A stretch of DNA of 8,169 bases, taken from NCBI GenBank assembly GCA_964625615.1, contig CAZVDU010000167.1, positions 1-8,169 on the forward strand, read 5' to 3'. Numbering within the stretch: position 1 is the first letter of the stretch; each line of letters opens with the position of its first letter. Below, piece by piece: positions 1-5,782 of this stretch. This DNA comes from M269 sp964625615. GTDB lineage: Bacteria > Pseudomonadota > Gammaproteobacteria > Enterobacterales > Alteromonadaceae. The notes under the pieces were generated by a model that did no database searches, was not told the origin of the DNA, and was given only the letters and a program-made list of their open reading frames with translations. Position numbers and translations under genes: made by a program.

Positions 1-215
1 TGATAAGCGAAAATGACACTAATGGTGAAAACAAAGTGCCGTTATTAGGAGACATTCCGTTGCTGGGCAAGTTATTCAAGAGTCAAAATCAACAGAAGGA
101 AAAAACGGAACTTGTCTTAGTTGTTACACCTAAAGTGATAGAAAGAAATGACGAGTGGGAAAAGCTGTTGAAAGATTTTCAAAATGGCCTCGAAAATATA
201 CAGATAATTAAATAA
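1..215 (+). CDS. Outer-membrane secretin (GspD/PilQ-type), C-terminal end only
   Basis: This is the 3' end of a secretin gene, entered at the window edge; the reading frame starts at base 3 and 70 codons remain before TAA at 213-215. The peptide carries the hallmark end of the secretin domain: VPLLGDIPLLGKLFKS, then TELVLVVTPKVI, the last transmembrane beta-strand region. A short charged tail follows (about 24 residues, ending NIQIIK) that might be a small pilotin-type S-domain. Secretins form the outer-membrane gates of type II secretion, type IV pili and related exporters; the missing N-domains would be needed to say which. The next gene encodes a Sec-exported, apparently secreted protein, so this secretin may be its dedicated exporter, but that is inference from position. 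No terminator is visible after the stop. Confidence 0.9.
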   Translation, partial: ISENDTNGENKVPLLGDIPLLGKLFKSQNQQKEKTELVLVVTPKVIERNDEWEKLLKDFQNGLENIQIIK

Positions 216-250
216 AGAGCTGTTATTATTAAAAAATACTGTATTAATGG

Positions 251-278
251 TTGACACAAGGTAGTGCATCTATAAAAA
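251..278 (+). promoter_or_regulatory. Candidate sigma-70 promoter of the secreted-protein gene
   Basis: A perfect -35 box TTGACA lies at 251-256. Downstream are TATAAA at 271-276 (spacing 14, tighter than usual) and the overlapping TAAAAA at 273-278 (spacing 16, poorer match). Either would place the transcript start near 283-285, giving a leader of about 130 nt before the ATG at 413. The promoter lies between the secretin stop and the leader hairpins, so the secreted-protein gene can be transcribed independently of the secretin gene. Assigned by box similarity only. Confidence 0.45.
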
Positions 279-302
279 TTGGGTCTGGAATAGGGTGAGT
301 TC

Positions 303-335
303 ATGAAGAACGATCCTAAATCTTCCGTAACCTAG
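303..335 (+). CDS. Possible 10-codon leader peptide in the 5' UTR
   Basis: ATG at 303 opens a 10-codon frame (MKNDPKSSVT) ending in TAG at 333-335. GGTGA at 294-298, four bases before the ATG, matches the anti-Shine-Dalgarno sequence. The stop codon falls inside a CCTAG (331-335) that can pair with CTAGG (349-353), so ribosomes finishing this frame would sit on the first leader stem. It could be a translated leader influencing mRNA folding or stability, or a chance frame; peptides this short are common by chance and no codon signature is possible. Confidence 0.2.
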   Translation: MKNDPKSSVT

Positions 336-400
336 CTATGTTTAAAATCTAGGAGTGGAATACAGCAATTATCGTTGTATTCCCAATTTCATGAAATTGG
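331..400 (+). promoter_or_regulatory. Structured 5' leader with adjacent stem-loops
   Basis: Three hairpins can form in the leader just before the coding start. CCTAG (331-335) pairs with CTAGG (349-353), a weak 5-bp stem. GGAATACA (357-364) pairs perfectly with TGTATTCC (376-383); a G-U and a C-G pair can extend this to about 10 bp with a 7-nt loop. CCAATTT (383-389 or 384-389) pairs with AAATTGG (394-400), part of the 18-bp perfect palindrome at 383-400. The strong stems abut and end at the GGAG ribosome-binding site (399-402), ten bases before the ATG. Stem-loops in long leaders are known to stabilise mRNAs of abundant surface proteins; that role here is inference. The palindrome could also be a dimeric regulator's DNA site. 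Confidence 0.55.
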
Positions 401-412
401 AGAATTAAGAAA

Positions 413-1825
413 ATGCATTCTATGCTTAAAAAATCACTGTTAGCTATGGCTGTTGCATCAGCTGGTATAGCTAATGTAAATGCTCAATCGATTGATGGTG
501 CTGCAAGTACAGCTGTACCTGGTGCTCCTGCGATTGTTATCTCTGCTGAAGGTTTGGCTATCCAGCCTACCATCACAATTGGTGCGGCTACTGGTCCTTC
601 GCAGATAACACTAACATTGAACACTACCGGAACACTCAATGATACTGACTTGACCACAATGTCATTCACTGGTGCAACGATTGCATCTAGCAGTTCACCT
701 GCTTTCGATGACCCAAATATACAAGTTATCGATGTAGATCCGGATTCGATTACATTCCGTGCTAATAATGGACAATCTATTGCACCTGGTGCACTTGTAC
801 TATCTGGTGTAACGCTAGAAAATATTACAGGTACGATAGCTGCTTCATCAATTACTGTAATCCCTGGTACTGATATTACGCTCAACGAAGTAAGTTCAAC
901 ACCTATTGCCGTGATACAAAGCCAATTTACTTTAGGTAATGCAACTGGCGCTATGAATCGCCAATTTGATGCGATTATTGATGTTGAAGCAATGCGTCAA
1001 CAATTTACTGCTGACAGTGCTACACCTGGTGGTATACCAGCTGATAGTAATCGTGTTGCAGAAAGTGTAATTGTTGATAATTTCTTTGTGAGTGTTGATG
1101 GCGATAATGCTGACTTGCTCCGTGCCGATATTACTGGTACAGAAGTACAATTAACTGGTGGTGACCTAGGTTTCTTAGCGGGTACTACAAATGGAGCAGA
1201 TCCTGCTCGCTTTGATATTATCTTCGAAGATGACACAGTCATTACTGCAGAAGCATTTTCATTCAATTCAATGACAAACACTTTGACTACATCTTCAACT
1301 GGCGTTCCTGGCGCATATGTAGGTATCGCTTTGTTGCCTGAAGGAAATGTTGATGGTGCAGCTCAGCTTAATGCTCAAGATTTTGAAGCAGACTTAACTG
1401 TTAATTATGATTTGGGTGGAACTACTGCGTCGATCAGCAATAGTAACTTAGATGCTGGTACATGGGGCTTAAACGGTGCGGCTATCAATATCCCGTTCTT
1501 GCCTTATGGTGCAAACTTCGCTCAAGTTATTCGCATTTCTAACGATAGTAATGCGTCTGCTGCGATAGAGTTAATGGCTTTTGATAATTCAGGCAACACA
1601 TTCGGTCCGGTAGTGTTAACGACTTCTGCTGCAGCTCAATCAGTCACTAATGTTGTTCCTGCAATCAATGCAGCATTAGCAGACGAAGGCTTTAGTGGAA
1701 CAGGTGAGTTAGATATTACGTTGATAATCAACGCTTCTGCTGGTGATATCGACGGTGTTGCTAATTACCGTGTTCTATCAGCTAATGACCGCGTATCGGT
1801 TCCAGTTTTATCACAAAACGACTAA
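413..1825 (+). CDS. Sec-exported, highly acidic candidate S-layer (Slr4-like) or matrix protein
   Basis: A 470-aa protein with a classic Sec signal peptide: KK at 6-7, hydrophobic stretch 8-20, probable cleavage VNA|QS after residue 24. The mature 446 residues contain no Lys, His or Cys; by my count there are 36 Asp and 13 Glu against 9 Arg. It is rich in Thr, Ser, Gly, Ala and Val in beta-strand-like alternation, with a more aromatic C-terminal domain from about residue 361 (PFLPYGANFAQVIRIS, later NTFGP and ELDITLIINA). There is no PEP-CTERM, LPXTG-like or C-terminal membrane anchor. Composition, the strong leader, a single-gene terminator and codon choice (all nine Arg are CGT/CGC, Gly mostly GGT) suggest a very abundant secreted protein. 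The style recalls the Slr4 S-layer family of marine Gammaproteobacteria, from memory and without alignment. ATG 413 is chosen because GGAG at 399-402 fits it, not the ATG at 422. Another matrix or adhesive protein is possible. Confidence 0.6.
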   Translation: MHSMLKKSLLAMAVASAGIANVNAQSIDGAASTAVPGAPAIVISAEGLAIQPTITIGAATGPSQITLTLNTTGTLNDTDLTTMSFTGATIASSSSPAFDDPNIQVIDVDPDSITFRANNGQSIAPGALVLSGVTLENITGTIAASSITVIPGTDITLNEVSSTPIAVIQSQFTLGNATGAMNRQFDAIIDVEAMRQQFTADSATPGGIPADSNRVAESVIVDNFFVSVDGDNADLLRADITGTEVQLTGGDLGFLAGTTNGADPARFDIIFEDDTVITAEAFSFNSMTNTLTTSSTGVPGAYVGIALLPEGNVDGAAQLNAQDFEADLTVNYDLGGTTASISNSNLDAGTWGLNGAAINIPFLPYGANFAQVIRISNDSNASAAIELMAFDNSGNTFGPVVLTTSAAAQSVTNVVPAINAALADEGFSGTGELDITLIINASAGDIDGVANYRVLSANDRVSVPVLSQND

Positions 1826-1850
1826 TTTTGCGATAAGCGGTATATTAAGA

Positions 1851-1875
1851 AACGGGCTGTATAGCCCGTTTTTTT
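1851..1875 (+). terminator. Rho-independent terminator after the secreted-protein gene
   Basis: AACGGGCT (1851-1858) and AGCCCGTT (1863-1870) form a perfect 8-bp GC-rich stem with a 4-nt loop, followed at once by a run of T (1869-1875) and a second T-rich stretch to 1882. It lies 26 bases after the stop codon of the upstream gene. It separates the secreted-protein transcript from the glycosyltransferase operon, so the two are probably expressed at very different levels. Confidence 0.93.
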
Positions 1876-1929
1876 GTTTTTTGTAATGTCTACATCTAAT
1901 TGTTCTTGTGAATCTTTTGACTAGATTGT

Positions 1930-1938
1930 TGTTTTAAT
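1930..1938 (+). promoter_or_regulatory. Weak candidate extended -10 promoter for the glycosyltransferase operon
   Basis: TGT-TTTAAT at 1930-1938 resembles an extended -10 element (TGn then TATAAT-like), about 45 bases before the preferred ATG at 1986. There is no good -35 at the right distance. A promoter is expected here because the terminator at 1851-1875 isolates the operon. The perfect TTGACA at 1950-1955 is less suitable: it has no -10 match at 16-18 bases and its transcript would start too close to or past the ATG. Confidence 0.2.
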
Positions 1939-1985
1939 CGCCCACGCTATTGACACTTTTACTAGTCCTATCGGTTTATTTATTT

Positions 1986-3593
1986 ATGCGGTCAACATAT
2001 TCTTTCCAGATTATCACGTTAGTTTTTTGCCTTACCATAGTTGCTTATTTCCCTGCTCTAGATGTTCCTTTTTATCTAGACGACTTTCAATCTGTGGTCG
2101 ACAACTCTGTCATTAGGAGCATAAATCTAACAGCGTTAAGCCAGAGTTTTCCGTTGAGGGAAGTAGGTTATCTATCCTTTGCTCTGAATTATGCTACAAC
2201 GGAGCTGGACTTGGGTGCTCTGCATCTGACAAACATCCTGCTGCACATTATGGCGGGTTTGAGCGTATTTTCCTTAACCTTATTGGTTACAAAGTCCGCG
2301 AAAGTAGAGGAAACTAAAGCAAATTATATAGCAATAATATCAACCATCCTGTTTTTGTTTTCTCCTGTCAATAGTCAGGCGGTTATTTATATAGTTCAGC
2401 GATTGGCTGTAATAGTCGCTATATTCTATATATTTTGCCTAATTACGTATATCAAGTTCCGCACAGAGACCATACCTTGGAAGAAAAGTCTTTGGTTGCT
2501 ACTGTGCTTATGTAGTTTCTTTCTAGGATTGCACTCAAAACAAAATATAGTGACTTTGCCCCTAGTTATATTAGTGATTGAATTATTACTGATAAAGCCT
2601 CAATCAATGGCAAAATTACCAAAATATTTGATATCTGCATTTATGGCATGTCTATTATTTTGGTTATTTGACTTTATTTTGGAGACGAATTTCTTTGCTA
2701 AAATTGATGCCTTAACGCGTGAAGCTGACAGAATTACGCGCTGGGAATACTTCACTCATCAGGTGACTGCAATTTGGATATACACGTTTAAGTTTTTCAT
2801 ACCAACGCCACTCCTTTTAGAATACAGTTCTACACCGTTAACGTGGAGTGATAATGTAACTTGGTTCAGCTTTCTAGGACATATTATTGTTCTAACGTTT
2901 GCTGTGAAACGTGTTGAAAAGCAATCACTCTATTCAGCTTTAATTTTCAGTTATTACCTGGCCCACTTTGTTGAGTCTTCCTTAATACCAATATCAGACC
3001 TTATGTTTGAGCATAGAGCTTATTTGCCGAATGTATTTTTGGCTATCTTAACAGCTCTGACTATGCATAAATTATTAGTGTTTAAGAAATGGTTACCATT
3101 ATTTACAGTTGCTGCTGTGGCTGGTGTTTTCTCTGTCTTAATTATTCAACGCATAAATCTATGGAAAGAACCAATCGAGTTTTACCGACATGAAATCGTC
3201 TATACTGCCGATAATGCAAGAATTTATGGAGCTCTAGGCGCACTACTTGCTCAGAATCGTGAGTTTAGAGAAGCGGAGCAATGGTATAAAGCCGCTTTGC
3301 AAGTCGGTGCAGAAACAAAGCACCTGCAGTCTACGACTGTCATCCACTATTTGAAAGTCTTAATACAAAATGATCAAATATCGAAGGCCAGTCGAGTTGG
3401 TGTGCAATCACTTAATATGTTGGATAAGCCAAAAGATAAGGCTGATGTTCTGCTACTATTAGCCAATTTAAAAGCTGGGCAAGGGCTTTGTAGTTTTTCT
3501 GAAGGGTTAGCCGCAAGAGCAATAAATATATATCCGAAGTATTCACAAATCCCGGAAATTGGCTGTGTGGATAGTAAGTTTGGCATTGAGTGA
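1986..3593 (+). CDS. Polytopic GT-C glycosyltransferase with C-terminal TPRs (TMTC/O-mannosyltransferase-like)
   Basis: A 535-aa inner-membrane protein from ATG 1986. TM1 is about residues 8-25, then the first periplasmic loop carries LDDF (Asp32-Asp33), the acidic pair of GT-C enzymes that use polyprenyl-phosphate sugars. Further family signatures follow in order: FALNY with HLTNILLH, QAVIYIVQR, SKQNIVTLP and FEHRAYLP (Glu-His-Arg near 341-343). About ten membrane segments precede a soluble C-terminal part from about 410 with one clear TPR (GALLAQNREFREAEQWYKAA) and degenerate copies. Related proteins, including eukaryotic TMTCs, are predicted or shown to O-mannosylate proteins; the substrate here is unknown. 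An in-frame TTG at 1950 would add 12 residues, but the ATG gives a normal N-terminus; neither has a clear ribosome-binding site. The TGA stop overlaps the in-frame GTG of the next gene, indicating an operon. Mixed Arg codons (AGA, AGG, CGG) suggest modest expression. Confidence 0.82.
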   Translation: MRSTYSFQIITLVFCLTIVAYFPALDVPFYLDDFQSVVDNSVIRSINLTALSQSFPLREVGYLSFALNYATTELDLGALHLTNILLHIMAGLSVFSLTLLVTKSAKVEETKANYIAIISTILFLFSPVNSQAVIYIVQRLAVIVAIFYIFCLITYIKFRTETIPWKKSLWLLLCLCSFFLGLHSKQNIVTLPLVILVIELLLIKPQSMAKLPKYLISAFMACLLFWLFDFILETNFFAKIDALTREADRITRWEYFTHQVTAIWIYTFKFFIPTPLLLEYSSTPLTWSDNVTWFSFLGHIIVLTFAVKRVEKQSLYSALIFSYYLAHFVESSLIPISDLMFEHRAYLPNVFLAILTALTMHKLLVFKKWLPLFTVAAVAGVFSVLIIQRINLWKEPIEFYRHEIVYTADNARIYGALGALLAQNREFREAEQWYKAALQVGAETKHLQSTTVIHYLKVLIQNDQISKASRVGVQSLNMLDKPKDKADVLLLLANLKAGQGLCSFSEGLAARAINIYPKYSQIPEIGCVDSKFGIE

Positions 3594-3601
3594 TTTTTAT
3601 A

Positions 3602-4321
3602 ATGAATAAGTGCGCAATTATTATTCCGGCAATGAATGAGGAATTAACACTGACGACAGTGTTAAGCGATCTCAAGTTATCTTATGATTTCGAGATCATT
3701 GTTGTCGATGATGGCAGCAAAGATTCGACTGCTGAAATAGCTAAAGCATGTGGTGCGACAGTCTTAAAGCATGTTGTTAATATGGGAGCTTGGAAAGCAA
3801 CCCAGACGGGGATGCGTTATGCTTTTAAGAAAGGGTTTAATAGGGCCATTTGTATGGATGCGGATGGTCAGCATAATGTTAGCGATATTGGCATATTGAT
3901 AGATGAGCTTGATAAAGGGAGTGATTTGGTTGTTGGGTCTTGTTTGAGTCGAGGTAGCGTATCTAGGCATATAGCATGGCGCGTTTTTAAGTTTCTTACT
4001 GGTTCATCTATTAGAGATATTACGTCGGGTTTTAGAGCTTATAGCCATGATGCACTCTCTATTTTAGTGAGCAGGCAAGCAACTATGTTAGAATATCAAG
4101 ATGTTGGTGTGTTGATGATGATGAAGCAATCAGGCTTGTCCATGTCTGAAGTACAAGTTTCTATGCAAGAACGACAAGATGGTATCTCTCGCATATTTCA
4201 CTCGTGGGGAGCGGTATTTAAGTATTTGCTATATACCTTCGTACTAAGCATAACCAAATCACTTCGCCTTGATCGAAAACACTATAGAAATATGCTGGTA
4301 GCAGAAGGAAAAAATGACTAA
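3602..4321 (+). CDS. Family 2 glycosyltransferase, dolichol/polyprenyl-phosphate mannosyltransferase-like
   Basis: A 239-aa GT-A fold enzyme. It opens with CAIIIPAMNEE (residues 4-14), has VVDDGSKDST at 34-43 (nucleotide binding), MDADGQH at 85-91 (DXD metal/sugar-nucleotide motif) and SGFRAYS at 142-148. A hydrophobic/amphipathic C-terminal stretch (about 203-220) suggests membrane association but no full DPM-type membrane domain. Family members move a hexose from GDP- or UDP-sugar to polyprenyl phosphate, making the donor that GT-C enzymes use, which fits the preceding gene. The loop reads NMGAWKATQTG (60-70) rather than the N-x-G-x-G form of classic DPM synthases; from memory this is a recurring variant of the DUF2304-linked subfamily. 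ATG 3602 is preferred because the catalytic fold starts there; GTG 3590, overlapping the previous stop, would add four residues. The end overlaps the next gene by 8 bp. Confidence 0.88.
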   Translation: MNKCAIIIPAMNEELTLTTVLSDLKLSYDFEIIVVDDGSKDSTAEIAKACGATVLKHVVNMGAWKATQTGMRYAFKKGFNRAICMDADGQHNVSDIGILIDELDKGSDLVVGSCLSRGSVSRHIAWRVFKFLTGSSIRDITSGFRAYSHDALSILVSRQATMLEYQDVGVLMMMKQSGLSMSEVQVSMQERQDGISRIFHSWGAVFKYLLYTFVLSITKSLRLDRKHYRNMLVAEGKND

Positions 4322-4703
4322 CGTAAATATGATATCTGCCTTTATTGGTGCGCTATTGAGTATCACCATCGTTTTCTTAACGAGGCGAGATCATATATCA
4401 CCTTTGGTTGCTGTTCGATGGTTCTTGATTGCCATTCTGGTACTAGTTGTGAGCTTTTTCCCATCTTCTGTGGATAAGATTGGAGAGCTTTTAGGCATTG
4501 GTTATCCCCCAGTAATCCCTATCTTGATTGCGCTTGGTGCTGCGATGATAAAAATATTAATGATGGATATTGAACGCCAAAAGATGCAGGTCAAACTTGA
4601 CCGGGTGATTCAGAGGCTAGCTATCATTGAGCAGTCGGTAGAATCAAATGCTGTTGTCAAAGCCAACTTTTCTAAAAAAGCTGAGCGGAAACATGCTGAT
4701 TGA
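4314..4703 (+). CDS. DUF2304 small membrane protein, partner of the GT2 gene
   Basis: A 129-aa protein with three predicted membrane segments (about 6-23, 34-50 and 65-84) and then a charged, coiled-coil-like cytoplasmic tail (about 86-112). The order and the LGIGYPP motif at 60-66 match the DUF2304 family, whose members are usually 110-130 aa and encoded directly after a GT2 enzyme. The function is not established; a membrane anchor, activator or flippase-like partner of the GT2 enzyme is the usual guess. The start overlaps the GT2 stop by 8 bp, and AAGGA just upstream (4306-4310 region, inside the GT2 frame) is a good ribosome-binding site, so translation is probably coupled. The tail is Lys/Arg-rich and ends KKAERKHAD. 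Confidence 0.85.
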   Translation: MTNVNMISAFIGALLSITIVFLTRRDHISPLVAVRWFLIAILVLVVSFFPSSVDKIGELLGIGYPPVIPILIALGAAMIKILMMDIERQKMQVKLDRVIQRLAIIEQSVESNAVVKANFSKKAERKHAD

Positions 4704-4729
4704 CAATTAATTACATCCCTAAATAACCT
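4700..4729 (+). promoter_or_regulatory. Weak candidate promoter before the Wzz gene
   Basis: TTGACA at 4700-4705 overlaps the DUF2304 stop codon. TAAATA (4720-4725, spacing 14) or TAACCT (4724-4729, spacing 18) are only partial -10 matches. A TATACT at 4789-4794 is a better -10 but lacks a -35. The 123-bp gap before the Wzz gene (4704-4826) has no terminator hairpin with a T-run, so read-through from the operon is equally possible. Confidence 0.2.
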
Positions 4730-4826
4730 AACAAAGATTGAAATCAATGACAATGTTAAAGCACATATCGATTGTTTATGCTTTTAGATATACTTGTCTC
4801 CCTTTAAAAGAGTAACTTAAGAATAT

Positions 4827-5738
4827 ATGCCTCAAACTAACCTACCGAATGACAACTTGCTACTTATACTATGGCAAAGGAAATGGTTGATCATTTTTGT
4901 AACTATTATTAGTGCTGCTATAGCGGTTTATATTGCCTTGTCACTTCCCAATAAATATAGAGCAGAAATATTACTAGCATCGTCAGAGTCAGAAAGCGGG
5001 GGTATTTCAGATCTTGCCTCTCAATTCGGAGGTATTGCTAGTATTGCTGGCTTATCTCTGCCTAGTGGTACTGACAATAAGATGGGTAAAGCACTCGCTC
5101 TTTTGAAATCGCGTGCCTTTATTCAACGCTTTATTGAAGAGCGAGAACTATTACCTGAATTGTTAGCATTGGAAGCTTGGGATGAAGAAAACGATAAGCT
5201 AGTTTTTGATCCTAGTGTGTATGACATTGATAAGAAAGTTTGGACGAGGAAACCTCCACCTGGTAAAGAGATTGTACCAACTAGTTGGGAAGGTTATGAA
5301 GCTTTTGCTGGTATGTTACGAGTAGGAGAGGTGACAAGCGATTCAACACTCATCATTGCAATGGAAACATTATCACCGCAGCTGTCACAAATATGGCTTA
5401 AATGGCTAGTTGATGAAATCAACAAAACAATCGCAAATAAAGAGCTGACTGTGGCGCAAGTTAGTATTGATTATTTACAACAACAAATCGCTAATACGCA
5501 AATTAAGGAGTTGCAGAGTATTTTCTACAGCTTAATTGAAGAGCAAACAAAGAAGATCCTGCTTGGTGAAGTTAAACAGGATTATGTATTTGAGGTACTT
5601 GCAGAGCCCGTATTTCCAGAAGATCGCAATTCACCTAACCGCGCTTTAATAACACTTGTTATTACGTTTTTAGGTGGCATTGTGAGCATCTTCATTGTGC
5701 TTCTTATCCATGTTTTCGGACGCAGGCCTGATTTATAG
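4827..5738 (+). CDS. Wzz-type polysaccharide chain-length regulator (PCP family)
   Basis: A 303-aa inner-membrane protein with the polysaccharide co-polymerase layout: short cytoplasmic N-terminus, TM1 at about 20-40, a large periplasmic domain, and TM2 at about 274-297 ending in RRPDL. The N-terminal region LLLILWQRKWLIIF followed by LPNKYRAEILL is typical of the Wzz domain. The proline-containing segment before TM2 (EPVFPEDRNSPNRALI) is the conserved PCP motif. A periplasmic helical stretch around 198-245 would form the oligomer's long helix. There is no cytoplasmic tyrosine-kinase domain, so it is a PCP-1-like form rather than a Wzc-type kinase. It sets the length of polymer made by a Wzy polymerase; the gene on the opposite strand at 7694-8169 is a plausible partner. 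The ribosome-binding site is weak (AAGAG at 4808-4812 is far from the ATG). It converges with the acyltransferase gene. Confidence 0.88.
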   Translation: MPQTNLPNDNLLLILWQRKWLIIFVTIISAAIAVYIALSLPNKYRAEILLASSESESGGISDLASQFGGIASIAGLSLPSGTDNKMGKALALLKSRAFIQRFIEERELLPELLALEAWDEENDKLVFDPSVYDIDKKVWTRKPPPGKEIVPTSWEGYEAFAGMLRVGEVTSDSTLIIAMETLSPQLSQIWLKWLVDEINKTIANKELTVAQVSIDYLQQQIANTQIKELQSIFYSLIEEQTKKILLGEVKQDYVFEVLAEPVFPEDRNSPNRALITLVITFLGGIVSIFIVLLIHVFGRRPDL

Positions 5739-5744
5739 CGTACG

Positions 5745-5782
5745 GTTTGTTAAAAGGCTAATTGTTTAACCTTTTAACAAAC
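5745..5782. repeat. Perfect 13-bp inverted repeat between convergent genes (possible bidirectional terminator)
   Basis: GTTTGTTAAAAGG (5745-5757) is followed after 12 bases by its exact reverse complement CCTTTTAACAAAC (5770-5782). The left arm fills the 19-bp gap after the Wzz stop; the right arm lies inside the last codons of the minus-strand acyltransferase (encoding FVKR). As RNA, either strand would give a 13-bp, AU-rich hairpin placed where both convergent transcripts should end. Neither side has the T-run of a classic intrinsic terminator, so it may instead block 3' exonucleases or be a protein-binding site. Confidence 0.7.

Noticed and set aside
276..389. AAATTGGG (276-283) complementary to CCCAATTT (382-389) as an alternative leader fold
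   Set aside because: The left arm overlaps the candidate -10 box and would mostly lie upstream of the expected transcript start.
391..408. Five-codon frame MKLEN ending five bases before the main ATG
   Set aside because: No ribosome-binding site and it falls inside the palindrome; best explained by chance.
484..1281. Open frames on the minus strand within the secreted-protein gene
   Set aside because: They mirror a strongly biased coding strand, show no domain features or ribosome-binding sites, and overlap a clear gene.
1750..1825. PEP-CTERM or other sorting tail on the secreted protein
   Set aside because: The C-terminus (RVSVPVLSQND) has no hydrophobic helix or basic end; no exosortase-type signal.
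1950..1985. TTG start giving a 12-residue longer GT-C protein
   Set aside because: No ribosome-binding site, rare start codon, and ATG 1986 gives a normal N-terminus just before TM1.
3590..3601. GTG start of the GT2 gene overlapping the previous stop
   Set aside because: Adds only MIFI before a standard MNKCAIIIPA start; possible, but ATG 3602 fits the family better.
4737..4748. Small inverted repeat ATTGA-AA-TCAAT before the Wzz gene
   Set aside because: Only 5-bp AT-rich arms with a 2-nt loop and no T-run; expected by chance in AT-rich spacer.
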